A stretch of 64,000 nt of DNA from Chionoecetes opilio (Eukaryota; Arthropoda; Malacostraca; Decapoda; Majidae). The first letter of the stretch is position 1, and every line of letters begins with the position of its first letter. Shown here in pieces: positions 20,584-33,430 of the stretch. The stretch is from positions 52,545 through 116,544 of the forward strand of contig JACEEZ010019044.1 in the NCBI GenBank assembly GCA_016584305.1. Direction: 5' to 3'. A program made the position numbers and the translations under genes. The notes below the pieces were generated by a model. It was not told the DNA's origin. It saw only the letters and a list, made by a program, of their open reading frames with translations, and made no database searches.

Positions 20584-21240
20584 TTATTGAGACAAAAGGG
20601 AGTCACATGTACAGCCAGGAGGTAGTGGGAAGTCCAGAAGAGACTTAACAGCAGGATGACCAGAGGAAGGAGAAGAGGGGAGAGAGGAGATAGGGTGAAC
20701 AAGAGGCAAGGGGCGAAAAGGAAGGAGAATGAGGGGAAGAGGAGGAGCAGGGAGGAAGCTAGGAGTCAAAAGTAGGAAGGGGGGTAGGTGGAAGGTAAGA
20801 TTTATCTCGGCAGAGATTTTGAGGGTTGAGAAAGAAGGTGGGGATGATGAGATGGTCTGTGAAGGGGGCAGAGGAGTCATGTCTTGAGGCTGAGCGAGGT
20901 ACTCCTCTATGATAGATATGGTCTCAACAGGAGAGTCAGGAGGGGAGACCTGGGAGGCACAGGGTTTCTTAGTACTAAGAGATGTAGAAAGTGGCATGTG
21001 AGGAGCTGAGGAGGAGGGAGGGATAGTGGATGGTATTGGAGAAGAGGAAGGGAGAGGAGAATGTTTAGGTTGCCTTACAAGGAGTCTTGAGGGTGCGTTG
21101 ATGAAGAGGTGTTGGGATTGAGGAAGGTGTAGAGGTCAGAGTATCTGGCCTAAGGATGGAGAAAGGGTTAGGTAGGGAGATAGAGGGGGTAACAGAAGGA
21201 TCGAAAGAGACAAGGAGTGATAGGAGGAGGAACAGGTAAA
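20584..21240 (-). other. Pro/Ser-rich low-complexity frame, uncertain
   Basis: The reverse strand reads as a long proline/serine/leucine-rich sequence with a 137-codon uninterrupted part (20,584-20,997, ending GCTCDSLLSQ). The forward strand here is a purine-rich GA/GG tract. LINE ORF1 linkers can look like this, but the composition alone could generate the frame. I report it as low-complexity sequence with possible LINE ORF1 origin, not as a gene. Confidence 0.25.
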
Positions 21241-21259
21241 GAGAGGGTTTTAACAGAGG

Positions 21260-23120
21260 TTGTGGACGAGAGACAAGGAGTTCCTACGGAGTCAGAGAGA
21301 AGACAGAGGGGAATCATCCATGGCTGGAATTGACCTCGTGACAGCGAAGAAGGTTGAGAAGCAGGTCAAGCGCGGAACTCGACTCAAGCGGCTCCGGGAA
21401 CGTGAAGACAGCGACATTGCCAGGCTGACTGAAAGGGCGGAAATCCCAAGCCAAAGCAGTAGCAGGAGCAGCAGTCCTGTGTCAACGACGTCATCACCGG
21501 CTCGTGGATCCCGAAGCCAGAGGAAAAAACTCAAACAGTCGCCATCGATCTCCGCGAAGGATCTTAACCTCATTTCAACTTGGGATCGAGAGAAGTTGTC
21601 GGTGCGGCAAGCAACGTCAACGTTTGCAGCTTCCGCTCAAGTTCTTGGAATGGACATTGGGAGTATGGCGGTCTCGAAGAGCACGGTCCATCGAGCACGA
21701 ATTGCGGGGAGAGAGCAAGCCGCCGAGAAGATTGTGGACCTGCGGAACCAGGAGATACCTGAGAGGTTGGTCCTGCATTGGGACGGAAAACTCCTCCCGT
21801 CCCTCTCTGGCGATACGGAGGACCGCATCGCCGTCCTCCTCACAGGGGAAGATGACGCTGAGTTCCTTCTTGGGGTCCCGGCAAGCTTGGATTCGACTGG
21901 CAGAAATGTGGCTGCAGTGGTCTTGAAGGAGGTGGACGAAGCGGGCGTCAGGGACAAGATCATCGCCTTCTGTTTCGACACCATGGCTTCGAACACTGGC
22001 ATGGTGCAAGGTGCTTGCATTCAGATTGAGCAAGAACTCGGACGAAGCTTGCTTTGGTTGGCCTGCCGCCATCATGTCCACGAGGTATCCTCAAGGATGT
22101 CTTCGAAGCCAGCCTCGGCTCTTCCTCTGGTCCTGACATTGGAATCTTCAAACGACTCCGTGATCGATGGTCCTTCGTGGATTCCTCGCAGAGAGAGACG
22201 GTGGAAACATCGGAGGACCTCGTAGAGTTCTTCGCCACCAATGACACTGCCAGCAAGCTGAAGGATGACGCATTGGCCTTCCTGAAGGAGGCTCTGATGT
22301 CGAAGAACCATCCCAGGGAGGGCTATGAAGAACTTCTCCGTCTCTCCTACCTGTTCCTCGGTGGTGAAGGTCCAGCCAAACCATTCCGCCGTCCTGGAGC
22401 TCTCCATCAAGCCCGGTGGATGGCCAAGGCCATCTACTGCCTCAAGCTTCAGATGCTGAAATCCCAGCTGTCGCTGACTGGTCGAGAGAAGGCCGGAGTG
22501 GAACGAGTGGCCCTCTTCGTTGCTCTGGTGTACTGCAAGCAATGGCACGAGGCACCGATCTCTGTGAAAGCTCCGTTGAACGACGTGCTCTTCCTCGAGA
22601 TCCTCAAGACATACCCTGACCAAACCGTTGCCAAGGCAGCAGAACAAGCCCTGCAACGCCACCTGTGGTACGTTTCCGAGGAAAACGCGGGACTGGCCTT
22701 CTTCGACTCAAGGATTGATGTGGAGGAGAAGAAGCAGATGGTCAAGGCATTGGACAAGCCCGCCTCGAAGAAGGAACTCAAGCGATTGGAGGGAAAAAAG
22801 ATGACGATGTCTTCCTCCCTCTCGTCCTTCGTCACTTCGAAGACACGGTCCTTCTTTCAGAAACTCAACGCGGACGAGGGCTTCCTAGCAAAGGACCCGG
22901 CATTGTGGGAGGAGGACGACCGATTCAAGGACGCTCGGAAACGGGCACTTGGCCTCCGAGTGTCAACGATGCTGCGGAGCGGGGCATCGCCCTAGTCCAG
23001 CGCTACCTGGGGTCCACGAAGTCGGCCGCACAGGAGAAGTATCTCCTCCAGTTAGTCCTCCACCATCGGAAACTTGTGGGGCGGGAAAAGAAGGAGGACC
23101 TTCAAAAGAAGGCTTTCTGA
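21260..23120 (+). pseudogene. Transposase-like protein with RNase H-type motifs, two frameshifts, no introns
   Basis: Three successive frames form one protein of about 620 residues. Frame one (from 21,260; an alternative start is Met at 21,320) has a basic, Ser-rich N-terminus, then HWDGK (D at residue 175), FDTMASNTG (D at 240) and ACRHHVHE (268-275). A one-base loss near 22,083 moves to the next frame, with ARWMAK (22,408 on), HLWYVSEE (22,660 on) and LAFFDS. A second one-base loss near 22,955 leads to VNDAAERGIALVQ and the stop at 23,118-23,120. The blocks match a multi-copy, unnamed protein family I remember from arthropod and cnidarian genomes. The D...D-x2-SNT...CxxH pattern resembles the RNase H fold of hAT transposases, which is inference. 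The region is GC-richer than its surroundings. Terminal repeats were not found, so it could be a transposon, a retrocopy or a domesticated gene. Confidence 0.65.
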
Positions 23121-24627
23121 ATGGAAACAATGAAAACTGTCTGTTTTGGTTTCCTTATAAGTTTCTTTCTAAAAATGTGGGATGTTTTGAGTTTTTTCTT
23201 TGTTTCTGAAGGTTATTAGAAAATTGTTCAGTTTGTCGCGACCACTAAATATTCTTCGAATTTCATCTAATTTCACAGGAACTCTTCTTATGCATATGTA
23301 AACAGAAGTAAAACACGAGCAAGTGAAAAAAACATGTTTCATTTTTTCCCTCTATGATCTTGGGACACCCTAATGGGCGTGGGCGAGAGGAAGGTGATCG
23401 TGCAGACTTTAGTTATCCTGGAAGAAGGATGTTCCACCCACCCAGGGGGGTTACAGCAGGATATTTACACTTTCACTAGTCATATCTGTTCTATAGCAAG
23501 AATTCACCAGCATCCGCAACTTACATCTCAAATAGCTTTATGGTTACCTTTAAAAAATTCAGGACAGTTCTAGGTATTTCCCCTTATTAAGCTTCCTTTC
23601 ATTGAGTAAATAGTGGAGAATCACTAAATTTCTACAGCAGACCCGCCATGGTGATGTGACCCACCACCTTGATGTCAAGGCCTTGCAGTTTTGCCTACCT
23701 GGTGTGTGACTGCCACAGAAACAGCACATGTTAAGAGGGTCTGCTTGCCCCTTTCAGATAAAATTGTATCGGTTTGAGGGTTTTGTTCTCAGTAAGGAAG
23801 TTCAGCTCAAATGCATGAGAGTTGTGATGTGGTACAACCGATATGTATCAAGCTATTAATTATTTTTGATACATAGTGACTGCACAATAATAGTTTATTT
23901 AAACTAATAATATGCTCAGTGTAATTTACCTACATGGTTCCACCCTTTTCATCGTTAGTTGAATTTTCTTTTGCCCAGTCTCAAATTTTTTTTGAGTTTA
24001 TTTTTTTAAAGTTACTTAAATCACTTTAACCTTCTAAATTCATACTTCAAAGAGTGTCCGGAGATTAACGGGCAGCTTTCTCGAAGGGTAAAATTTTATA
24101 AAAAAAAAGAAAAAAAAAATATTTGGGAGCCCTTCGGACTTACAATACTGATACTAATTAACGGGTAATATATAGCCAATCAATTAGTCAGACTCACGTT
24201 CAAATGCAAATTATCAAATAAAAAAAGTATGCTGAAAATATCAGTGGTCGCTAGACGACTTGCTCCAACAGTCTGGAAGATTACACGTTAGTGACGCCCC
24301 AAGCCTGTAACATGATATTTAAAATGTCTATAAACATGAAATGTATAATTACAAATAAACTGCTACTCCAGGCAGAAACACGTACCAGAGTGTAAAATAC
24401 TACTCTAGTTATAACTAGAACAAACTATAAAAGGAAAAACAACACTATACATCCGTTTGTCTCAGGTTCCAGTATAATTTGTGGATATTATCTACTATTG
24501 AAAATAACTAAATATACTCAATTTGGCCGTGGGTTTTAGAAAGCAATGGTTTGAATGGAAACTGGAAAAATGTTATCATTTAAGTAATGACTATCAGATT
24601 CAGGGAATTTTTTTTCTTCTTCTGTGA
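23121..24627. other. AT-rich intergenic DNA, no gene seen
   Basis: Nothing is supported beyond short frames. CTTGGGACACCCTAA at 23,358-23,372 could be the right end of the preceding transposase-like element, but no inverted partner was found upstream. Confidence 0.45.
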
Positions 24628-25080
24628 AAGAGTGTCCAATCATTTACCACCCTATTTGTGAACCAGTTTTCCCTTTTTTAAATTACGCTTTTCCAGTTTG
24701 ATACGGTTACTTCTTGTTCTACCCTGATTAATATCCGTAAGAACTTTTCCTACATCTCCTTTATTGTATCACTTTAACCACTTAAAAACTTCTATCTTCC
24801 TTACTCTACGCCTCTGGAGTGTAAATTTAATAGCTTCAATCTCTATTCATAATTAAAGTTACGCATCCCCTGTATCCTTTTGATAATCCTTCTCTGCACT
24901 GATTCTAACAAGGCTATATCCATCCTGTAATACGGAGACCAAAACTGTACCGCATAGTCTAGGTGAGGTCTGACTTAGAGCCAAATAAAGCTTTAGAATA
25001 ACATCAGAATTTCTACTTTTAACACTTTACAATTAATCCTAAAATCCTATTGGCTAGATTTCTAGCCTCAATACATTGTT
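24628..25080 (-). pseudogene. CR1-like LINE ORF2 C-terminal fragment
   Basis: The reverse strand carries, across several frames, the conserved tail of CR1-type LINEs: an RPHLDYAVQFWSPYYRMDIA-like block near 24,960-24,990, then ESVQRRIIK, QGMRNF and, near 24,640-24,675, NWFTNRVVN. Frameshifts and stops break it repeatedly. A second copy on the + strand at 43,131-43,600 has the same order of blocks. Part of the fragment may continue into the noisier sequence beyond 25,080. Confidence 0.7.
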
Positions 25081-28000
25081 TCCTAGGACGGAGGTCTGAG
25101 CTTATGCCCATATGGACAACTTTTAGAGGGAGGTTGGGGCAACTAACAATTACCATAACAACTGTCATTTCAACACCCAACTCCTCCAATTAAAATATAA
25201 GTGTGGCAGACCCCAAACCTCGCTAATAATGCCCACTTTAAGGAGGGGGGGGCAAGAAATAGTTATCAGCCTGAGCCCATTTTTAACACTCAACACAAAA
25301 ATATTACAGCATTTCAAAATAAATACATATGTACCTTTAACCCCCTCACCCCCAAAGCACTAAAAACCCAGGACTAAACAACTGCGTTAGTCTCCTCGGA
25401 AATGTTATGTGGAAAGAATCAAAACCACCATATCCCTTGGTTTTACACGGTGATTTACCACCCTCCTGTACTCCCTTTTTGGCTCCCCCCTTCCCCGTGC
25501 GAAAAACAAAATCATTTTAATGAAAAAATACTTACTAACCAGCTCCTTTTATAACCCTTTTTTGCTCACCAATAAAAAACATTATTTATTCAAATCCCCA
25601 CTACCGAGACAAACTTACCGGGCGATGCGTGAAGCCAACTGCCCCCAAAACCGTGACTCAAGACGAGATCACGTAGGTCGGACACGTTTCGGGAGTCATA
25701 GATTTCTTACTGCCGTTTTTCCACACACGCTCCCTTAAACAAGCCAAGCAACAAGAACCCTCATGGCTACACGTGCATGCCTCTGTAAAAATTTAATGAT
25801 AGATTCAAAATTTTTGTCCATCACCATATGAAAGGTGTTACAGGAGGGCTGAAGAAATGGTTTTTAAAAAAATTTGGTGAATCAGAACCAAATTGGTAAG
25901 ACGAGGTAGTTAAGGTTTTGTTCAGTCGCTGTCGGGGGGTGTGTGTGTGCGGGGGAGGTTTTGAAATTTTCTTTCCAGAATAGAGGCTCCCAGCAAAGGG
26001 GGTTCGGGGGAAATTTTTAGGGTAAAAGATTTTTATAAGATTTAAAAACAAAATTAGGGGAAATGAGATATTATCCTTAAAATGATTTCCCAAGAAGGAG
26101 GAACTTTGCGGAAACTTAACAAGGTGGTGAAACCTGCACTAATTGCACTAAACGTGAACGGGCCCCTTTTTATATTCAAGGTGGGGGAGGAGTTAAATAG
26201 CCAAAAAAAAAACAACCAACAAATAAGTCAAAACCCAAAATTTTTACCTACGCGACACGCCTTACCCACAATTTAAAGTAAAAATGTAAACCCAAAGCAG
26301 AAGTTTTTTATTTTACCGCATATTAATGACTAGACTAAACTAGTCAAAATGTTAGAATTACTCTACTTTAGTTATATAAACCGACAAGGGGAAATTTAAC
26401 GATCATGAAACACTTAAAATAAAGGGTAATTACGTCGTGGGGGGTTACGTGTCTTCCCCTTTCCCCTTGGACAAGAGTTGCCCCTAACCTGTTTTACCCT
26501 TAAAAAATCAACGACTTAACCTTCTCAAAAACCCCCTTTAACTCACTGTTACACACCATATTCTCAAATTTTTAAAAACCATTTATAAATTCTTTGTAAA
26601 TAACAAAATAAAAATAAATTGTATTAAACCCCACGATTTTGGAATCAACCTCCCACATTATCTTTGAAAATTCTTTTTTTTTTCTTTTTTTACAAAATTT
26701 AATCCCCTTTGAAACTTGTTCCTAAAAGCAGGCCGACCCCAGCCCTTGAAACCCTGTAGATTGGCCCCCCATTCCTGTAAGTGTTTTATAACAAAGGTTT
26801 TTCTGCGAAAACCTCGGTTAGCACTAAATTCATGGGGGGGTGAAAGCTTTCAAGCATTCATTTGTGTTGGAGTGCGGTGGCAAAATTGGTAAGGGCGTAA
26901 GTTTAAAATTAAGACACCATGGTTCACCTGAAAAAACATCTTATTCTTCCCCAATCCCCTGTCTCGTAAAATATTACCCCTCTTCCCAGCCCCCCATCCC
27001 ACCACCCCCAACACCCCCATTTATAATTCTCCCAAACCAAGTTTAAAAATAAAATCATCCAAACCACCACCATTTCGTTTTTTTACTATTACTCTTCGCC
27101 AAACTTATACCAAATGTTTGTTGTACGTGTACGTACAGTTGGAAACAAAAAAAATAGTGTTATATGGGGGGAAACTTTTAAATTTTTTCTTTTTTGATGA
27201 GATCTGTCATTTGCACTACTTTTCTTTCCCCACAAGGGTCCTCCCTCCTTGCTCAACCCCCCTGCCGTATATATATATATAATAAGTCAAACCTCGATAT
27301 AACGGACCCGATGTAACGGGCTTCGGATATAACGGCTCCTTTGCGTTCTTTTTTTTTTTTTTTTTTTTTCTTTTTTTTTCTTTCTTTCTTTATTGGGGCC
27401 GCTTATGCCGCTCAATTGTCATCAACATAATTGTATTTTTTCTCTTTTATTTGGGAAAAGGTTTGGGTTTTTTAAGGAGTTTTGAGTATCACATATTAAG
27501 ATTATAAGGAAGGGCCTGTGTTGCTAGGATTTGTTTAAAGGGTTGTATTGTTTAAAATAGTGACTATTAGGTTTTTGGCGTGGCCCCTGCTATCTCCCCC
27601 CCAAAACCCCAAAACCCTTTTTTACCCCCCAAAAAGACCAAATAGTGACGGTTTAAACTGCACTTTTACAAAACCCTTATGTAATATTATATTATTTTTA
27701 TATAATAAAGGCATTAGTCATGATAATTTTGGGGGGAAAAAAAGGGGGGTTTTTAAAACGGGGAGGGAAGTGTAAAAATCTAAAATTTTTTTTTTAAGTG
27801 TTTTTTCGGAGGGGGATACCAGAGATACCTGTAGTGAAAGGTTAAAAAAGGGGGGAGGAAATCTCAAAGATATTGTGATAATGGGAAAAGGGGGGGGGGG
27901 TTTAAAAAAAAGAAAAAATTTAACGCCGGCCAGATGGTGTTCCCGGGTATTAAAGGGAAGCAAGGAGAAAATTTAAAAGGTTTTTGGACATTTTTAGGAA

Positions 28001-29500
28001 AAAAGGGGGGGGCCCCAATTTTTAAAAAAAAAAAATTTTTCCCAATTTTAAAAACAAACTTTAAATTTCACCCCTAATTTCATCGGGTTTAAATTAGAAT
28101 CTAATTTTAAAAAAAAAAACCCTAAAAACTATTTGACAAAATTTTTCCAAATTTTCAAATTAGGCTTTCCCAAAATTTTTTTTTTTTTTTGGGGAGAGCC
28201 AAAAATTAAAAATTTTATAAATTTTAAAATTTTTTTTTTAAATTTAAAAACCCCACGCCCTTTGGTTTTGGGGAATTATAATAATTCTTCATTATCAGGC
28301 TTGGGGAATTTTCCAAAAATTAAAAAAGTTCCAAACTAAACTTGACAATGGGCCAAAAGGGGTGTTTTTCCTTTATTTTTATTTTCCAAGTTAAGGGGAT
28401 ACTGATATGCAATTTTTTTAACTAATTGGGGGTTTTTTTTCCCCTTTTTCATTTCAGGGGTTTAAAAATTTAAAAGGGGGAGTCGGGCCCAAAAATTTAT
28501 TTTTCGTTTGAATTTAGAAAAAACCCTTTGGGGAAAAATAAACCAAAAATTTCCCAAAAATCAGAATTTAAAAAAGATTTGATGAGCCCGACCTCACCTA
28601 GGAAACCCCTTGGGGAAAAAGAGTTAAATTTTGGTTCATTTCCAAAGTTTTAAAATAGAATGCGGGGTTTTTCAAAAGCTTCCCTCAGTCGGTTTTAAAA
28701 AAGAGCAGGGGCCCTTGGGGGGGAAATTTTTTAAAAAAAGAGGGAACCAAAATGTACGGGGGCAAAATTTAAAAAAAGGGGAAAAGGAAAAAAAAAATTT
28801 TCATCAAACCGGGAAAGGGAATCGTAGGGAATTTTTAAATGGAAAAAGGGGGTTAAAAAAAGGGAGGGGAAAAGTTTTTTTTTAAAAGGGTAGAAAAAAA
28901 TAAGGATTAACGGGGTTAGTTTAAAAGGGTGGGAAAAATGGACAAAATGGGGGGAATAAGGAAGGCTAGTAAAATAGTTGTCCAGTCATAGTTTAAAGGG
29001 GGCGGAAGGGTTTAAGGGGGGAAAATATGTAGGGGTTTTTGGGACGGAATCCCCTGTAGGGCGGTTTTAGTTTTATTTTTAGTTTTAAAAAAGCAAATTT
29101 TTAACCAACCTTTTTTTTGGGGGGTTTTTTTTTGATTTCTTCTTGTCACGGTGGGTTGTTTTGGAATTTTATTTATTTCATTGGGGGGGGCCTTCAGTGA
29201 GTCCACCTGTTTTTCCCCCCCTTCCCTTGGTTTGGGGGAAATTTTATTTTTTACAATTTTTCCGTTTTTTTTTTTTATTTGGGAAAAATTTAAACCCCGT
29301 TAAAGGACAATGGCAAGGCCCCCCCCCTTTTTCCGTTATTTAGGTTTTGGCCTTTAAATTTAATATTAAAAATTAATTTTAAATTTTAAAAAATTTTAAA
29401 AAAATACGAAAAATTTTTCCAAAACAAAAGGTACCAATACCGGAATTTGGGCAGGTAAGTAAATAGTATTAAAAAAATAAAAAATTAACGAAATATTTAA
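25081..29500. other. Low-quality-looking AT-rich block with one half MITE
   Basis: Homopolymer runs of three to eight bases are unusually frequent from about 25.0 kb on. No gene can be defended. At 27,291-27,345 there is a Tigger-style left end (ACCTCGATATAACGGACCCG and repeats of TATAACGG), with no right partner found. Confidence 0.5.
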
Positions 29501-29507
29501 CTTTTAA

Positions 29508-29990
29508 TTTTGCCGCCGTAGACGTGAGCGCCACCTATCGCCACCTGTTTATTCCCGCCATAATGCGCCATGCGCTATGATAATTCAGTGTTTATCAGTC
29601 CGTGGGCAAGGTCAGTGCTACCCGACGACCGGAGTGGTATTTTGAGTCATCCCACATACCACCCAACACACACACACACCCACACATCCCACCCAACACA
29701 CCCACCACACATACCACCCGTGTATGTGTGTGTATGTGGGTGTATGTGTGTAAAATAAAAAAGTAACGAAATATTTAACTTTAATTTTGCCGCCGTAGAC
29801 GTGAGCGCCACCTATCGCCACCTGTTTATTCCCGCCATAATGCGCCATGCGCTATGATAATTCAGTGTTTATCAGTCCGTGGGCAAGGTCAGTGCTACCC
29901 GACGACCGGAGTGGTATTTTGAGTCATCCCACATACCACCAACACACACACACACCCACACATACCACCCAACACACCCACCCACACATA
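29508..29990 (+). repeat. Direct duplication (~277-bp offset)
   Basis: A block containing GCCGCCGTAGACGTGAGC, GCGCCATGCGCTATGATAAT and CGACGACCGGAGTGGTAT begins near 29,512 and again near 29,789, almost base for base. Each copy is followed by CA-rich sequence. The second is followed by the long TG-rich array. Confidence 0.85.
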
Positions 29991-29994
29991 CCAC

Positions 29995-30340
29995 CCCTGT
30001 ATGTGTGTGTGTGTGTGTGTGTGGTTGGGTGGTATGTGTGGGTGTGTGTGTTGGGTGGTATGTGTGTGTGTGTGTGTTGGGTGGTATGTGTGGGTGTGTG
30101 TGTTGGGTGGTATGTGTGTGTGTGTGTTAGGTGGTGGGTGTGTGTGTTGGGTGGTATGTGTGTGTGTGTGTGTGGGTGGTATGTGTGGGTGTGTGTGTTG
30201 GGTGGTATGTGTGTGTGTTGGGTGGTATGTGTGGGTGTGTGTGTGTGTTGGGTGGTATGTGTGTGTGTGTGTTGGGTGGTATGTGTGGGTGTGTGTGTTG
30301 GGTGGTATGTGTGTGTGTGTGTGTGTGTGGGTGGTATGTG
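29995..30340 (+). repeat. TG/GGTGGTATG low-complexity satellite
   Basis: Alternating (TG)n and TTGGGTGGTATG units continue for about 340 bp. Several long cysteine/valine or histidine/threonine-rich frames on both strands come from this composition and are not genes. Confidence 0.9.
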
Positions 30341-30501
30341 TGGGGTGGTGTCATACAATACAAACAATCATACAATATTATGTTTATTTTTAGTAAATGC
30401 ATCTTTCGTAAGTATACTTACCCATTAACCGGACTTTTCCATTAACCGGCTACCCGGAAGTCCGGATATATCCGGATAAAAGGTATTTTCCTGTATATAT
30501 A

Positions 30502-31172
30502 CACACAAACCTCGATTTCCCGGACCTCGATTTCCCGGATATCGGATTTGCCGGACAAAATCTGAGGTCCGGGGATATGTCAGTCTCGGGCAATTTTTTT
30601 TTTTGTTTGTTTTATTTATTATTATTATTTTTTTTTTTTTTTTTATTCTTTTTACGTTGAAATGCCTGGTCCTGTTCGTAAATTGACCAAGTTGTCCGGC
30701 AGTCCGAGCGTCTCCTGTCACCCCTGGATAGTGTCCGCGCCTCCCGCCAGGTGGCAGCATGCTCAGCGGTCGTATTGTTTACATTTGGGCACAAGACACT
30801 CACAGTTCACCTGCACAGCCTCCGTCAGTCACCTGACTCCCACTGCCCCTGGTGCAAGAACATTTCTGAGACTATTGAACACTTTCTGCTGCCTCCCGCC
30901 AGGTGGCAGCATGCTCAGCGGTCGTATTGTTTACATTTGGGCACACGACACTCACGGTTCACCTGCACAGCCTCCGTTAGTCCCCTGACCCCCACTGCCC
31001 CTGGTGCAGGAACGTCTCTTGAGACTATTGAACACTTTCTGCTGCCTCCCGCCAGGTGGCAGCATGCTCAGCGGACGTAAAAGTCCGCGGCGGGGTAGTT
31101 GATATTGTCGGTTGCCGGACAGTAAATACTAGAGTAGGATAAACGTCCGGAGGTGGGTAATGGCATCGGACT
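30502..31172 (+). mobile_element. MITE 'V', copy 2, two minisatellite units, right end lost
   Basis: The left end CACACAAACCTCGATTTCCC after TA matches the copy at 5,516. Minisatellite unit starts are at 30,740, 30,892 and 31,045 (two full units plus the closing partial), all with an intact CCGCCAGGTGGCA core. The right part stops after GTAATGGCATCGGACT, where a TA-rich microsatellite begins, so about 100 bp of the right end are missing. Confidence 0.8.
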
Positions 31173-32470
31173 ATATATATACATATATATGTATACGTTG
31201 TAACATACATAAGTTGCTTTTTTTCTTACTATATGTCATGGAGAGAGCGAATATGGCTCATCAAATGAAACTCAGGTCTATAGAGTATACATGTATGTAT
31301 GTATACTTTATTGACCTTGGGGAAACTTACTATGAAAATTTAGTCTTTACTTTACGAACTAATGAAAAAGGAGCCACTTAATGATATTACATTATAGCTC
31401 CTGTGAAATCAAAGTTAAAAATTTTCTTCTACCCTTTTTTAAAATTTCCGAATTTTCTGTTCCACTCAGGAAAAAAATAAAATACTTATACATTTGCTGA
31501 AAAAAAGACCCCCGACAAAACCGTATCCTCCCAAAAACAACAAGAAGCTATATTCATCAATGGGGGGGGGGGGGCACAGCTGTTGGGGAGGACTATGGCA
31601 GCGGAGCTCAAAAAGATTCTAATCCCCCAATAGGGGTTTGGGCTATCGTTATAAAGGCCCCAAGCAATTTGGGCACCCATGGGGGGGGGGGCCCAGTTCT
31701 ATGTCCGTGCCCCCCGTAGCACCCCACTGGCTATAGCTGATCGACTTTAAAAAGGGATAAAAAGATAACGGGCAACAGCCATTATTTTGCAGGGGGGCTA
31801 AAAAAACCTAAAAATCACACATAAGCTCCACCCCCTCCCCCCCTCTCCCGCCACATTAGCGCCCCCAGGTTTTTTTTGCAGGGACCCAAGGTTGGAACAG
31901 ATCTAGTGTGGGGTGGCCTGGAAGCCATTTAAAAAAAAATGGTTTGAATTTTATTTAAACCCCTTTCTTCAGATTTGCAGGGCCCAAGAGCTTCAGGGGT
32001 CCCCTGATTGCAGCCCACTCATTCCTCTCACTCTCTCGCCCCCCCTTTCTCTTACATTAAATTGCTTGCAGGGAAAAGAAGAAAAGCAAAAAAATAAAAA
32101 GGTTTTTTTTGGCCAAAAATCATCCTCTTTTCCTCCTCCCACCGCTCCACACTCTGCCTCCTCCTCCCGCTCGCGACTGTAGCTCTCCGGTTACTAAGGA
32201 AACAAAACTGTCGAAACACTTGTCGAGCCCCTTCTCTAATTTACTTTATGAAAAGGCAAGAAAAAAGCGCTTTCACCGGAATATTTTGGTTGGGCACAAG
32301 ATGGTCATAAGGTCCCTGGCTCGTTAAGGGGGGCCGAGACACCGTTATAGTTTCACACTTTTATCTAAAAAACATAATAGTCACGTAAACATTATTTGGC
32401 TCTTGCAATTTAGGTCTTTGACATCGAACCTTTACTTTAACACGGGGACAAACTTTAGGATGTACGTATA
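31173..32470. other. Noisy intergenic DNA, no gene seen
   Basis: Homopolymer-rich; no supported coding region. Short G runs (31,561-31,574; 31,681-31,692) look artefactual. Confidence 0.4.
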
Positions 32471-33430
32471 CAGGGGGGTCCGAAGATCGGCATTTAGGTT
32501 CCCACCGGGCATACCTTTAAAGCGAAACCCGTATAACGAAAACATAATAATGGAAAAAAAGGGTTTTGGGTTCCGGACCATCAATTAAAAAAAAACCAAA
32601 AAAAAAACCCATTTTTTTCAAGCAAAAAATAAACTGTAGGAAAACAACAAACACACAGCTTTAATACCCACACTGATACCTTTCGTAAAAAAAGCATTCT
32701 AAAAGGGAAAAAATAGCACACAAAATAACAAAACTGCAATTAATTAAACATAAAACATGCCCCAAAAAGCAAAAAAGACTTTGAAATGTGGGGGACGCCG
32801 GTGAACAAAGAAGGTAGTGTAGGGCCCAAGGTTTGGGGGCCCCACACCTGCTAATTACCCCTAAAGGTCACCCCCGCGCCATACGCTAAATTTACCTTCG
32901 GGTCACCCCTTTACTGGGGGTGCCCTGACTGCGGTCCCAAGGTTTGGGGCCCCACCCCTGCTTTTCCCCCAAAGGTCGGGCCCGCGCCATTGCCAATACC
33001 CTCGGGTCACCCCTTTGTAGGGGTGACCTGACTGCGGCCCCAAAGGGTTTGGGGCTGCATCCTGTAATTAATACCCCTAAATGTCGGGGCCGGGCCTTAG
33101 TTTAATTACCCTTAGGTCAGGGGCGCTAGGGGTGACCGACGGGTCCCAAGGGGGGGCCGCAAACCTGTAATTCCCCCAAAAATGTCGGCCCAGGCCAATG
33201 TTTAAATTTACCCTTTCAGGTCATGGCTTGCTGGGGGGTGACCCACTGGGGTCAAAAAATCCCCTTTTGTCCAGCCTGGGGTGGTAGGGCGCCAATTTTA
33301 ACGAAATTTTTACTCACCCCTTTTGATGTCGTATATTTGGGTTTTCATTCCCTATATGAAAAAAGACCCTAATTACACATCTGTATCACGGATTTCTAAT
33401 ACCCAAAGCTCGTATAATGGGGGCCCCCTG
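32471..33430 (-). mobile_element. MITE 'G', copy 2, four internal units
   Basis: The ends are CAGGGGGGTCCGAAGATCGG and an inverted partner (ATAATGGGGGCCCCCTG), with TA on both sides. It is on the reverse strand relative to 4,268-4,925. The internal unit starts (CCCAAGG) are at 32,825, 32,936, 33,039 and 33,145, so spacing is about 103-111 bp. Sequence noise blurs the exact borders. Confidence 0.7.

Noticed and set aside
21617..22662. Reverse-strand frames of 127-196 codons opposite the transposase-like gene
   Set aside because: They are shadows of the forward coding sequence; none has the recognised motifs.
29847..30445. Long Cys/Val and His/Thr/Pro frames on both strands
   Set aside because: They are products of a TG/GGTGGTATG low-complexity array, open in several frames on both strands.
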